Notes: generated by a model from the letters alone, not told the origin. Positions 22,283-35,190 are shown, counted from the stretch's first letter. The stretch: DNA of 64,000 bases from Chelydra serpentina (GCA_037349315.1 JBAIAC010000033.1:15332001-15396000), one strand, 5' to 3'. Translations and numbers: made by a program.

Positions 22283-23824
22283 TACCGTATGTCTTGCAAA
22301 ATATACAAAAACTTTATTCAGCTTTATCTGTTCATAAAGGAATAATGCACTAAAAAAATTCTTGCCCTGTCAAAAGTCATGGATAGGCTTCTAAAATACA
22401 ATTAAAGTAGTTTTCATTGCAAATTATTTGATTGGGTCCTATGTGTATAAAAGAGTCCACTGGACAATTTCAATTATAAACAGTTACCGTGAAGAGCTTA
22501 TTTTTTCATCTCATTACTGTTTGCTCCAATGGTGACTTCTGTTAAGTAACCTAATTAAACGCTCTTCTATTAACTGTACAGTGGCTTGATTGTCAGGTTC
22601 TAAGTTAACATACTAAAAGCACAAAAAAAGGAAAAATACAGGAGAAACGCTGAGCTATTTTACAGATCTATTTTTACTTGAAGAAAAAAGCTATCAGGAG
22701 AATACAGAGTCAAAATTAAGATGTTTGTTTCTATTTTAGCCCTAGAATCTTGGGCTGTTTCAATAAATACCATGTGAGAGATCAAAAACTGGTTGCAAAA
22801 TGCACACAGTGAATTATTATATGAGAATTATACTGTAATGAATTTCAACTAATGCCTGAGTACATCTATTGCACCTATGAAGGGACTGAAGATGTAGCTG
22901 CTAACATAGAGGTGTCACATCACGTTGAGTAGAATACTGCCTAGATTTGATTAAGACAGACTGGAAGTCAGCACAGTCTATTGGGCCTCTTGTGAACCTG
23001 GTCAGGATAGGCATATAGTTTGGGGGAGGAAGAAGGTGGAAGAGGCCAGGAGACCCTGAGGAGAATTAGGGTCATTTGCAGGCTTGCTAAAGGAAGGTTT
23101 GGTGGGATCAAGGCCTCTCAGTGGCAGTACAACTCATACATTCCAAATCCTTGCCTTCAATGTCAAGGCCGTTTGTCTCCCATTACTCTGCTTGCCTGTG
23201 TATTCTCTCACACTGCCACCTGGGTCTGGAAATGAACTCCCTGAGCCCATGTGCCATGCAACTGTGTTTATCCCCCAATCAAAAAACAGCACTTTCCTGC
23301 TGCTCCCCATTTCTCAGACAACTTAATTAAAATAAAAGGGGAACTAGCACTATCTGTACGTTACATAAGCAATTAATCTCCTGTCAGGTATTGTGTTAAT
23401 TTCATTGTCCCTAATCCTTCTGTTTGCCTATGTTAAGGATACAGCATGTCCAATAAAGGGTTGGATTGTCTCTAGTACACAGTGTGTGGGAGAAGGCTTT
23501 ATGTAGAGTCCAGAGAGCTGCAGAGAGTCCAGAGACAATCACAGACCCTGTGCAAGAGTGCAGAGACTCCCTCTGAGTATGCCAGGGATGAACATTGCCC
23601 AAAAGGAGACAGGAAAGGTGGGGTTATGGCCTCTTTATGCTGTGCCCAGCCTACTTAGCAGGCCAGGTACACAGGAGGAGGCTGTGCCATTCTTAAAGAT
23701 GATGCAGATTACACCCTATCTCGGGGCACCATGGTGTATATTTTGCATGATACTTCTCTGAGTTCTAATTGTGGTGGAGCCCCTTGGCAGAGCCCCTAAA
23801 GATAGGGCTGTGTCCATCTGGCGC

Positions 23825-23955
23825 AATGCAGTTCTTGGATTTGTAAAGTACTCAGAGCAGGGACCTATCCTTTTTACTTTGTCTGTAAAGGGCCAAGGAC
23901 ACCTACCATCTGACCCTATAGAAACAAGAGATAGTTATAATAACTGATTATTATG
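23825..23955 (+). repeat. LINE 3'-end relic (L2/L3-like)
   Basis: AGAGCAGGGACCTATCC, a degraded middle, and a TTATAATAACTGATTATT tail match the 3'-end pattern seen at 800-890 and 48770-48910. Confidence 0.4.
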
Positions 23956-25297
23956 ATTTGGCAGTCCAGCTGTTCAGAGACACTTGCATACTCATCAACA
24001 TTTGAATGCTTATACAAAAATATCGGTGCTGATGTAAACTGACCCTCCAAGTCCAGTAATCTAAACTCTACTAGAATTTCACTGGAAACCTGCCACCATT
24101 GCACTATCATCATTAACATAAGTAATGGTGGGAACATTTGTATAGACACAGCACAGGTGTTTTCACGACAGTGTCATCTATTCCGATCACAGGAGCTCTG
24201 GATGCCAGTGAAATGAAAACATCCATTCTTGTCTACCCTAGTACTCCCACCGCTGCTCTCACTTGTGCAGCAATGGTGAGAAATTTCCCCCAAAGTGCTA
24301 GTGTAGACAGTCCTTTATGCTTTGTCTTCAAAGTAATATTCTGGAAGATGGAGCATCCTGTCAGTAGAGTTTTACTGGGCAAAACTAGTCCTCAGCGTAT
24401 TATGATTGCCTTAATTGCTGACAACGTTTCTACACTACCAGCAATGTTTAAATCCTTATAAAAGATTCTACACAAAACCCATACTCTATTCCCAAAATAT
24501 AGGAATACAAAGAGACATTTCTGAATTAAATACCAATGTTCTCATTAAAGTTTCATGTATTTGATGGCTCACTCAAAACACTACTTAAAATTTGTAGTGA
24601 TATTACAAGCCATGCAAATTTTTGTTCTAGAGTTAGAAATGAGCTTTTCTCATTCTCATATGTGCAGTAGCACATAAACAGTCAGACAGCCTAAATACTA
24701 TCACAAGTCCAAATATGAAGACACGTCCCAGGGCTTCCCAACATGACTATTTTATGTCAGTGTCCACAGTATATGCTATGATAAAAGTGAGAGACTGAGA
24801 GTTTGGAGCCTACAAGCCAGCCATGATGAAGACATGTCACAATAGTTGCACAATATAATTCCTTCCAATATAGCTCAATCCTGTTCTGTAATATCCTCTC
24901 TCATAGCACCGAGCCGGTCTTGAACTAACCCTGCCAACTGCAGTGTTTTTTATTTGCAGCCATGTTCATTTGGGATCACATTAGGAATATCATGCTCATT
25001 TCATTTTTGAGTCAAGACAAATGGGGTCTCTAGCAGTGGAAGCCTAATGCTAATCACCTTTTTGTTTTGGAAGTGTTGTGAAATGTTCCTAGTAGTGCAA
25101 TGTGTCTACCAAGCAATTTATTTGTTCACTGAGATGTGTAAGGGTCACATGCTCACTTCCCATTAGAGCTAATGGCACATTACCCTCAGGTAACTCAATA
25201 CATCATTGAGAAAATATTTGTGAATCGAGGTCTACACAGTATAGAAGCCAATAAATTTACTACGTGTATGTTTAATTACACATTCTGTATATGTTTA

Positions 25298-25498
25298 AGC
25301 GACAAAGGGTCCTGTGGCACCTTATAGACTAACAGAGGTACTGAAGCATAAGCTTTTGTGGGTCAATACCCACTTCCGAAGAAGTGGGTATTGACCCACG
25401 AAAGCTTATGCTTCAATACTTCTGTTAGTCTATAAGGTGCCACAGGACCCTTTGTCGCTTCTACAGATCCAGACTAACACGGCTACCCCTCTGATACT
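25298..25498. mobile_element. Hairpin (snapback) Penelope-like repeat with perfect 12-bp TSD
   Basis: A 201-bp insertion flanked by a perfect 12-bp direct repeat TGTATATGTTTA (25286-25297, 25499-25510). Positions about 25298-25376 and 25381-25460 are near-perfect reverse complements around the 4-base centre CGAA, so a transcript would fold into one hairpin of about 80 bp. The right arm and tail match the element at 18911, including GTGGGTATTGACCCAC, GAAAGCTTATGC and AGACTAACACGGCTAC. Because the duplication flanks the whole hairpin, the inverted structure was present at, or made during, integration. Confidence 0.8.
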
Positions 25499-25549
25499 TG
25501 TATATGTTTAGGATATTAATAATGCATGGCCAAAAATTTCAATCTTGGG

Positions 25550-25735
25550 TGCATAAAGTTTTGCACCTAAATCCATATTTAGAAATCTAAATAAATGGCC
25601 TGATTCTTAGAGATGCTGAACTCCTGTTAACTTTAATGGTGGTTATACATGCGTAGGAACTCTGACAGTCCAGCCACTTCTTTAGGTGCCTCATTATGGA
25701 TTTAGGTAGATGCGCTCAAGTTTGAAATTTTTGGC
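25550..25735. repeat. Ancient dispersed repeat, class unknown
   Basis: GGCCTGATTCTTAGAGATGC, AACTTTAATGG and ATTTTTGGCC with partially self-complementary ends; same theme as the repeats near 21400 and 61440. Confidence 0.4.
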
Positions 25736-25904
25736 CTATACCAGTGGAGTCCCAGCTTTTCAGCTTGCAGGCCAAACATGGTATTCAAAAAGGTCAAGTG
25801 GACATATACAACATTTTAGGGCAGACTATTTGCCTTATTCTGCTCACGTCCCTGCTGGGGATTCTTCCAGAGTGGGGGAATCCCCACTGGGCATAGTGCT
25901 GGTG

Positions 25905-26035
25905 TAGCTGGCTCTTATAGCTCCCTCCCTGCAGCCATTGGTGCAGGATGACTGGAAAACATTATGCTCTGACTATACCAGATTGGAGACCACAGCCAGC
26001 TGGTGCAAATTAGAGCAACACCTAGGCTACCACTA
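25905..26035 (+). repeat. Unnamed dispersed repeat, copy 1 of a pair
   Basis: GGCTCTTATAGCTCCCTCCC, GCAGCCATTGGTGCAGG and CAGCTGGTGCAAATTAGAGC align in order with 32496-32620. No coding potential and no recognised family. Confidence 0.55.
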
Positions 26036-27305
26036 CCTAACCTTGTTGTTGTGAACAGCGGAACCATTTTTGCTGAAACATCCAAACAAAATTCAACCTG
26101 AGGCAGAGAGCAAGCATGGATAATTTCAGACCAAACAATTAAAGTTAAGCTAATGGCTGAAAACAAGGGCTTATAATGGAAAATGATAGGCAACCTAACC
26201 CAAACTTTGTTAGCGGGTCCACCTAAAATAAGGCCTCATGAAAGCCATTTTGGTGGGGCAGAGGAGTTCTAAAACAGGCTTTCCTTTGGTTGAAAAACAA
26301 TGGGATTAAATTATTTGCAATAGTTTGTGATCCCTCAAAGCAATAGTTTGAGAAAGCCACAAAACCCTGAATTCAGTGAAGGCCATCTTTCTCCATTGTG
26401 AGATCATTCAAAATATACACAATTAAGGAGAACTTTCAGTGCTCTTTAGATCAGCTCCTGCATTTAAAATTATCTGTCAATTTGTTGATTAGTGTGGTTT
26501 ATCGTTGATATATGTTCCAGTAAGTTAACCAAGGTATCAGTGTCTTGAAAATATTTAAACTCATATATAGCCTCAAACTTATCTTTTTTTTTGGCATATA
26601 AAATAGTATGAAATTATATAAGATAGACAATAGGTCAAACTTTTGTTTTGTTGTTTTATAGCAAACTGGTTTGGCTGATAACATTAAGAGACAACATTGA
26701 GTGGCAACAGGAATTCAAGTAACGTGGGAAAATGATGCATTTAAAATCCCACAGTATTTTCTGCCATTCCACTACTCACGGATTTATTTTCTGTGCATTG
26801 TTCCACTGCTGACAGCAACAATTCTAAATGGGAGTTGGGGTGAGTGGGAAGACCATACAATGTCCTGCAGCACAGCCCTAGCACCACTGGACAAATAAAT
26901 CACACTGTTTGTGATTGTCTTCTCATTATCAATCCATGAGCAAACAGCCCTAAGAGTGACCTTTTGCATCACTTGTGTCCTTGTATAGAAACTCAATGCT
27001 AATGCCATAATCATGATTCCAGCCCTGACACAGAGTGCTGGAAACCAAAGAGCAGTCACTCGAGTAACAAAAGCTCAAATTGCTACAGTAGCTTTATTAA
27101 TGTCCTAAACTGTGACAGTGCTTTTTAAAAAATCCCATCTGCTGAATAGCTCAGTTTTAACTTTGAAGTTTCAGTTTTTCCTTCCCATTTCCACCTAAAT
27201 ATTTTGAAATGTTACATTCTGCATTTAGATTCTGCTGGAGCACTAATGGCTTCAAAGTTAATACAATGCTTCTGTGATATATTTTACAAACTGTGATTTT
27301 ATGTG

Positions 27306-30173
27306 CAGGGATGGCCCACAACTTTTTGGCTCCTGAGGCGGAGAGCTCAAATAACGCCCCCATGCCCCCTCGCTTGGACCAAAACTTTGAAAGGTCTCAA
27401 TTCTGCCTTCTTCTTCTTCTACTCCTCTCATGGTACTGCTCTTCTACCTACCCCAATAAAGGAGAACTAACAACTTAAAATGTCTTGTTCAAAAATTTTA
27501 AGTAACACTTAATTTCAAATGCCTGAACAGCAAATGTAACTTTTCTTGTCTGCATAGTAAACACTGGCATTTTTATCTGTTTGAATAATCAAAGTAGTAC
27601 TTTCCATGCCTTCTTCGTTGCAAAGATTTGACCTGCTTCTGCTTCCTGAAGGTCCACAGTCTGAGCCAGCTCATGCTCTATTGAGATGGTTGCAAGGCCG
27701 ACCGGCCTCTCCTGTGTCATTGTGGAACGCAGATGTGTTTTTATTAACTTCAGCTTGGAGAAGCTGCGTTCTCCACTGGCAACTGTTACAGGAAGTGTCA
27801 GAAGTATGCGCAGAGCAACACAAGCATTTGGAAAGAGGGTGGTCATCTTATTTGTGCACATATATTCCAGAACTGCCTTTGGAGTTGGTCCTGCTGAAAA
27901 GGGCTTTCAGTTCATCACCTAAATCACTCACATCATGTCATCATGTGTCAACACTGTCTCTAGTGTCCTGCATTGCTGGTGTAGGTCTTCTTCAGGTATA
28001 GTGAGGAGTTTGGGAATATCATACAATATCCCAAATATACTGCTGTATTCCTTGAGCTGCATGAAACAGTCTTCAACTGAGTGTATTGCACAATCTAGAA
28101 CCTGGTTAAAAAATTCAACTTTGAATTGTATTTTGTGGTCTCTTATGGGATTATCCCATGCCTTGAAATCAAAATGTCTTTTTCTTTGGTGACTCTTGTA
28201 TTCTTGAATGGGTGGGAAAATAGCTTCAGTGTGAAGTTCCTCTGCCAACTTCTGTGCACTCTTCAGAACGTTTTGAAATCCCTCATCTGACCAGTAAGAC
28301 TGTAGGTATGACTTTGCTTTGTCCACTTGTTCCATTGCTCCAGATATATCAAGGTCAACACCTTGGAGTCTCTTGCTTACAACATTTATTTCAAACAGTA
28401 TGTCATGCTACAACACTAAGCCACACAGACATTTGAAGTTATGTATGTTTCTGGTGATTCCATTTCCCTCTGCCACTGTTCTCCCATGAACAGTTCCTGT
28501 CATAGCATTATCCTCCATAATGGCAACTATGGAATCATCTGTCTTCCCAATTTGGTGTTTGATAGGCTTTATCAGCTCCACTCGACTTTCCCATCGTGTG
28601 GCGCTCAGTGGTTTCAGTGTCAGAGAGGACGTTCCCAGATGTTGCTTCAAAATTTGCCATTGATGAGTTGATGCAGAGAAAAAGACATAGATGCTTTGAA
28701 TTACATTAAAAATTTCAGCAGCCTCACTAGAAGCTGATGCTGCATCACTGACCACCAAGTTCAATGAATGAGAACTGCATGCGACAAAAAAAGCTCGAGG
28801 GTTTAACTCTCGGATCTGTGTCTGCACTCCTCCGTTCTTTCCTTTCATGTTGGCACCATTATCGTAGCCCTGACCCCTCATGTCAGCTATCGCAATTCCC
28901 GTATCTTCCAGCTTTTTAAGAAGCACATTTGTCAAACCAGCTCCTGTAGTATCATCAATGTCAATAAGTTCTAGAAAACGCTCTCTGACCGTCACCACTG
29001 CAGGGACATTTTCACTAGGTTCTGTTGTTGTTACAAAACACACCATTAAAGTCATTTGTTCCGTATGGCTGAAGTCAGGTGTGCAGTCCAGAATAACAGA
29101 GTAATATCTTGCTGACTTCAGATCTGTCACAATCTTCTGTTTGACTTTTGTTGCCAGTAACTGTATGATCTAATTTTGAACGGTTTTTCCAAGGTAGTGA
29201 TGTGTACATTTCTTGGGTGGTGACTCTTCTTAGATGTTCCTGGAGTACAGCATCAAACTCAGCCGTCAGCTCCACAATTTTAAGGAGGTTTCCATTGTTT
29301 GGCACATACAGCTGATCTGAAGTACCACGCAGTGCTAGGTTTTGGGTAGCAAGCATTCTCACAATGGCAATGAGCCTTTTCAGAACATTTTGCCTGTAAA
29401 GAGACTCTGTGCAATCTTCTCTTGATGCTGATCATCTGTGGTAGCCTTTAACCTTAGGCTCATCTCAAGCTCTTTCCACCTATGGAATGCTCTCTGGTGA
29501 TTTGCTGCCTTCTCATGGCATGCCAGATTTCTAGCCAGATTTTTCCAGTCCTTTGTTCCCATAGAACCCAATGTGGCTGGAACACTAGACTGGGGCCAGA
29601 AGGCTCACCATGAACATTTGTGTCTATGTATCTCAGGAGAGCTCCTTCCTGCTTAGAGAGAAAAGCTTCCTTTGCTTTATTTCTTTTTCTAAATGCTGCC
29701 TCAGAGAGGCGTTTTCTTCTTTCACTCATGACTGCTGTTCTGTGCCAGCTATAGTGGCTCTCAACACTCAATTAAAGGGGACAAATAAGCAGGCTGGTAG
29801 CAGGGCCTGAGTGAGGGAAGATATCAGCGTCTTAAGGAAACAGGAAGCTCCCTGAGAAGCTGGTGTTATTCAGTCCAGGCTCCTGCGGGTGCTAGAGAGG
29901 TACATAAGAGGCTTCTCCTCCTCTCTCTCCCTGCAGCTCCTGCTGCTTTCTGTTATTCCCTCTCACCTTTTCTCCTGCCTACCTGTTATGTCTCTTGTGC
30001 CCTCCCTCCTCCAGCACAGCACTCCCCCATCTCTGTGCATCTAGAGCAGAGAGAATACATATGCACCAGCAGCAGACACAATTTTCTATACCCTGGGTCA
30101 TAGTGGCGCCCCCACCCCCAGTCTGGCACCTGAGGCGGCTGCCTCAGTTCGCCTCATGGTAAGGCCAGCCCTG
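27306..30173 (-). mobile_element. Full-length hAT DNA transposon with decayed transposase
   Basis: A 2868-bp element with ends CAGGGATGGCC and GGCCAGCCCTG, flanked by perfect 8-bp duplications TTTATGTG (27298-27305 and 30174-30181). The subterminal regions also match in inverted order (CCTGAGGCGGA / GCACCTGAGGCGGC). The minus strand carries a transposase broken into several frames (separate entry). The perfect duplication and long conserved ORF pieces suggest a comparatively young insertion into UNC13C, in the same orientation as the gene. Confidence 0.93.
27589..29771 (-). pseudogene. hAT transposase pseudogene, ZMYM1-like
   Basis: Pieces in order: 29771-29460 holds a basic N-terminus (MSERRKRLSEAAFRKRNK). 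After a frame change, 29571-29380 reads TKDWKNLARNLACHEKAA, resembling the TTF-type zinc-finger region. Then comes 29362-29075 (FDAVLQEHLRR). Next is 29130-28408, the DDE catalytic region, with SARYYSVILDCTPDFSHTEQ, GQGYDNGANMKGKNGGV and FVACSSHSLNLV. Then 28335-27928 and finally 27861-27589 with the hAT dimerisation motif (PVTVASGERSFSKLK). The YDNGANM and SGERSFSKLK motifs are diagnostic of the ZMYM1-like hAT group. At least four frame changes or stops mean no intact enzyme. Not a host gene: it sits wholly between transposon ends. Confidence 0.9.
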
Positions 30174-30235
30174 TTTATGTGACTCAAGGCACAGATACTA
30201 ATTTTTGACTGAGCTGTCTTTGCTATTTATCTTTA

Positions 30236-31801
30236 TGTAAGCAGAGTCAGGATGAGCTCCACCCTGACATCTGGTGGGGAGTCATGGCAAAGCACGCCAG
30301 GGGCGGATCCAATTTGCATAGGCACACCCACCCTGCCTGGTACGAATCATAGTGACCCAAATGGGCATTTTGGGCTGCTGTAGGATCCCCAGTTTTCTGT
30401 ATTGGGGCAGGAATTTCTGTTATTGGGGCAGGAAGAATAAACTGTTGTTATACTGCTTATGTAAATCATGGACAGTGGAACTGTACTTGGCCTTTTGTCA
30501 TGTTAAAGGGGAACTTGCCATTAACTAAACAGCACTCACCAGCCAAGGGACATGGGTTCCAAAGCCCAGTGAATTGAGAGAGGCTGGGGACAGGTATTAA
30601 TGCCTGGTGGTGTAGGGCCCCTGTGAGGGTCTGAGACACCAATTGCAGCATCTCCTCCTCTCCCCACTGTGGAATATCAGAGCTAATGTTGAGTTTCTAG
30701 AGAGTCTGGTTTCAGACTGCTGAATTGAAATCACTCTGGGCTAATGAGCACTAGGGCTCCCCTAAACTACAAGCTGAAATCACTAAAGAGCTAAAAGCAT
30801 TATGAGCTGAAATCACTGAGCACTGTGTTAAGTAGTGGGGGAGCCTGAAGATAAATTGCTGAGTGGCTGGTGGAGCAGTTGGCAAGACAGCTGATGGTGT
30901 GGTGCTGCTGGCAAAGCAGCGCAGTTCGTGAGGACAGTCGGAGCGGTGCTGCTGGCAGAGCGACGCAGTTCGTGAGGACAGTCGGAGCGGTGCTGCTGGC
31001 AGAGCGGCGCAGTTCGTGAGGACAGTCGGAGCGGTGCTGCTGGCAGAGCGGCGCAGTTCGTGAGGACAGTCGGAGCGGTGCTGCTGGCAGAGCGGCGCAG
31101 TTCGTGAGGACAGTCGGAGCGGTGCTGCTGGCAGAGCGGAGCAGTTCGTGGTTGCAGTCGGAGCAGCTTGCAGGACGGCTGGTGGAGCGGTGCTGTTGGC
31201 GGAGCAGAGCAGTTCGTGGGGACAGCTGTAGCGGCTTGCGGGACAGCTGGCGGAGCAGAGCGGCCTGTGAGACGGCTGGCGGAGCAGAGTGAAGCCCCAC
31301 GGAGGGTGAGGCAATCATCTTCACGCTACGTAAGGTGCCCCTTACCCCCCCCCCTTCCCATTGCTGCCCAGGCGGGTGGCGTGTAGCACCCTGCAGATGA
31401 ACTTTTGAACTCTGGGACTGGACTTTTGGGTTCTTGGACTTTTGGGGACTTTGGGTGACTTTTGGGCTGCTGGACTCAAGAACCCAAGGGACAGGGCATG
31501 GCCCAATTGGCTGTGGTGGGTCTTGCTCACAGTTTGGCTTATGGATCCTAGTTGCAATGTTTTCCCAATTTAAGGCTGGTATCGTTTACCTACTGATTAA
31601 AGATTCCTGTTACCCTGAGGCTCTGTGCTTACGAGAGGGGAAGTATTGCCTCTTTGAGGCGCCCAGGGGGTGTGTATAAGATTTTCCCAGGTTACTGGGT
31701 GGGGGCTCGAGCTGGTTTTGCATTGCATTGTTGAGAAGGGAACCCCTATGTACTGAACCTGGCCCTTGCTGCTGTCAACTTGTCCTGGCAGAAGGGTTAC
31801 A
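30236..31801 (+). mobile_element. Long solo LTR (about 1.57 kb) with internal minisatellite
   Basis: It begins TGTAAGCAGAG and ends AGAAGGGTTACA, giving TGTAA/TTACA inverted tips. Flanks are TTTA duplications (30232-30235, 31802-31805). An ATTAAA polyadenylation-like signal lies near 31596. No gag or pol. The 4-bp duplication is short, so the boundaries are probable rather than certain. It starts 55 bp beyond the hAT target duplication at 30174-30181. Confidence 0.65.
30905..31140. repeat. 44-bp minisatellite inside the LTR
   Basis: The unit GCAGTTCGTGAGGACAGTCG plus GAGCGGTGCTGCTGGCAG plus AGCGGC starts at 30921, 30965, 31009, 31053, 31097 and 31141, an exact period of 44. Later units (to about 31290) degrade and change length. 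Because 44 is not a multiple of 3, open frames on both strands cycle through three phases; they are not genes. Confidence 0.95.
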
Positions 31802-32495
31802 TTTACAAACTTTGAGTGGCTTTGCTATTAGTACCACAATGAAAATAAAGGGGAGTAGTACAGTCATGCAACACCCACATGCTTGGTGCATACTTATATA
31901 ATTGGGATTGTAAATTTGGTCAAGTATCACTATTCATGTCTGATAATATTAGTAAATACAATCAAGGGAAGGACTGTAATATTAACAACAAAACTACTCT
32001 CAGAGTTGTGATTTCTCAAGCAAAACTGAGACACAGATTTAATGGTAAAAACACCAAATGTTTTGAAAAGTACAAGTTTGATGAATTTTGCAGCATCTGT
32101 TGTACACATTTCTTTTGCAGCTTTTGCAACAGATGAAACAACAATGTTTAGACATGGCTGAATATTTATGCAAGAGATGCCAACTGGAGGCAATTTAATC
32201 TGGGACTAAAATTTTCATGAGCATAAAGAAATAACTAAATCCTTGGGCTCACCAGTGACGAGCCTTGTCTGGGTGCTAAAATGTGGAAAAAGGTGCAAGG
32301 AGATATCTTCCTTGAGCCCCTGAGCAGGAGCCAGACATTCTCACTGGGAAATTCAGGCAATGATTCCTGCTAGCTACCTGGAGAAGGTCCCAAACCCCCT
32401 TCTCTCTGTGTATCAGCCAGAAAGCTTTTGGATGTGAAGGACATGTACATGAGGAAAGGGTGAAGGGAGTCTCCATGGGGCAAAGAGATGGCATA

Positions 32496-32620
32496 CTTGG
32501 CTCCTATATCTCCCTCCCTGCAGCAATTAGTGCAGGGTGGCTGGAGAACCCTGCACTATGGCTATCCCCAGCTGACATATTGTCCCTTGGAAACTACCGT
32601 CAGCTGGTACAAATTAGAAC
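32496..32620 (+). repeat. Unnamed dispersed repeat, copy 2 of a pair
   Basis: CTTGGCTCCTATATCTCCCT, GCAGCAATTAGTGCAGGG and CAGCTGGTACAAATTAGAAC align with 25905-26035 in the same order and orientation. Confidence 0.55.
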
Positions 32621-35059
32621 CCACCCCTCAGAACCTCCCTCTGCACCCCCCCTCTAGCAGAGGCCCAGGAATAAACCCCTCAATCTGGACTACTGACTAT
32701 AGGGCATCTGCCAGCCTCTAGAGAGTGGAGTTATAGATACTATAATATGAGTCAATTTATGGCCATTCCTGTATGAGTGGAAAAGGGAGCACAACAGTGG
32801 CTAGTGTGATGGTGAGCAGTGTAAGAAACCCTAAGATAGGCAGTGTTCCCATAAGATGCATGACTAGGCAAAGCTATGCTCCTGCTCGATTCATGCTGGA
32901 GGGAGGGCACTGCAGGGAGCAGGGGGTGCACTTGTGGCCTGCTGCTCTGTATGCTCCCCTAGCACCCAGGAGGCATTATGATCAAAAGTATATCGTCTCC
33001 AAGCATCAGCACTTGGGTGGTGCATCTCCTCCACCTGCCTTTCAGGACTCAGGCCTGCAGAGGAATAATGGAGACCCTTCGGGATTTTTGAAACCAATTT
33101 CTGTTCTTCTTTAGAAAAAGAATCTCTTTGAAGCATTTTTAACATCTTTTCTTGCACTTTTAAGAAAATGGTTGGAGTTCTTTCAATTTCCTTGTCCTTC
33201 CTATCCATGTTATACCACACCACTTACGTCACACTGTATCTCTTGTGTTGGAGAGCAGGGATGTCAATCACTGGCACATTTGTTTGCTTAGTCAGAGACC
33301 AGCAAATGCAACACTTCATAGAACATACAGCTGAATGTCACCAGAAGTGTACACTGTGCTGAGGAGTTGGAACAGTGACAGACTAGAAGGCAGACAGTAA
33401 ATCTTTACGTATTTCATCCGCAATATGCCTCAGTTATCCTTATGTTATGGGTAGGTGATACTGTATTTCAGAATTAGCTTATTGAAGGCTTAATGAAGAA
33501 CCAGAATTCTTTCTAGGATCATAATGCTTCTTAGAAACTTTAAAAAAAAGACTCAAAGGTCAAGCTCTACTCTAAGTTCAATAAAACTCCTGCTCTGCCT
33601 TGTTCACAATTCAAAGGCCTTCTACAATAAGGATCAAGGGAAAATCAAATTGTTTGTTTCTATTATCATCTTTTTTCCAAATTATTCTGCTGTGATGCCC
33701 CTTCCACAGGATATTTACCAGGAGATATTTAAATATTGAGAATCTCCTAAGAAGTGGCAGCTCTTCATTTGAACTTCAGCCTAGGCAAACAATCTCCAAG
33801 CCCACATACCCAATGTTCATCCCGTTCTAACAGCAATAAATCCCATGGCTGAACCTGACAACCTAAACGAATGGTGGAGTGACTGAAAAGGCCACGTTCT
33901 CTGAAAAGGACCTTACTGATCAAGCAGAAAATGGTCCTGCTCATTGTGGCTTCTGAGCTGTTGTCTGTTCACAGGACATAATGCAGTTGCCAATCTAAGC
34001 CTGCACACTGCCATTTTATCACTGTAATAAATTTCCTCTCTACTTCACAGAAAAACAAATAAACCATACAATCCTGATAAAGGCAAAGTTAAAGTTGAGC
34101 ATTTTATCACAAAAATGTGTTATTTTAGTCTTCTCTTTGCACTATATGCAATTGTGGATGAATTAGGCTAAGCTCTGCCCTGTAAAAGAAGAGGCACAAG
34201 TCAACCCAAGAATTTTTTTTAGAGCTTTGGTTAACTCTCCCTTTCTGAACTTTTGAGGATGGTATCTCATCACACTATTGATGAGGTCTTCCCTGGTAGT
34301 CATGTCCCAATGTCTACATTCTTCTTCCAGACTCATCGTAGTGAACCCAGCACTCATTCTCGCTGCCAATACGATGAGTAATTCATAATACTATGAATAC
34401 TCCCTGAAAGACACCTTCTCCTGGGCAAAAGGGAAAGGAGACACCCTCCAAGAGGATTCCTATATGTTGGAGGATGGGGAAAGCCTCTCCCGAAGCATCC
34501 TGTAACCAGACAAGAGGGGGAATCTTTTAAAAAGAAAAGCCACATCAAGTGGACTAATATATTTGTCTGTATACTACATGATCTCCCAACCATGGGCATG
34601 GTGACATTATATTTGACAAATAATCCAACAGGGCAAACTTTACCCCATTCCCCATGGCCACTGAGGAGCCTAGACTAGTGCACTTCCACTGCATAGAGGG
34701 GGTGGTAGGATTTGGGGAACCCTTGCATGTGTTCTATATGCCGCTTCGCTATGCGTGGACTCTTGGGTTTCCCTGTGTGGTTGGGTTTGATGGGCAGAAT
34801 AGGAGCATATCAGGAGAGGTGTTGGGGAAGGGCTGGTAGAGCTAATCCTATGTAACCCCTTCAGCCAATAAGGGCTCTGAAAAAGGGGGCTGCAGAAACA
34901 GTGGGGATTGCAATAGTGACAGCAAAGCAGCTCCATTGCCAGTCTGCAGCCAGGGAAGGATTCATTCTCCTCCAGCCACAGCAGAAGAACTTTGCACCTT
35001 GCCTGAAATGCAGATGTAACATAGTTCACAGTATTCTGTATTACTGCATATTGGAGTTT

Positions 35060-35190
35060 AGGTAGGTTGGAAGACCTTTGAGGCAGGGGCTGTTTTTTCA
35101 TTGTGTGTGTACCCTCAGTGCTCAGTTCCCTGATTAGCCCCTACCACAACACTAATTATAATGATAATTCTAATAATCAAGTCTACCAAA
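35060..35190 (+). repeat. LINE 3'-end relic (L2/L3-like)
   Basis: TTTGAGGCAGGGGCTGTTTT, then GTGCTCAGTTCCCTG, then a TAATTATAATGATAATTC tail; same pattern as 800-890 and 48770-48910. Confidence 0.45.

Noticed and set aside
30751..31386. Long ORFs with a repeating protein pattern
   Set aside because: They are the 44-bp minisatellite read in three cycling phases inside an LTR.
34163..34369. Minus-strand 68-codon ORF (MAARMSAGFTTMS...)
   Set aside because: No family motif, splice context or conservation signal; ORFs of this size are expected by chance.
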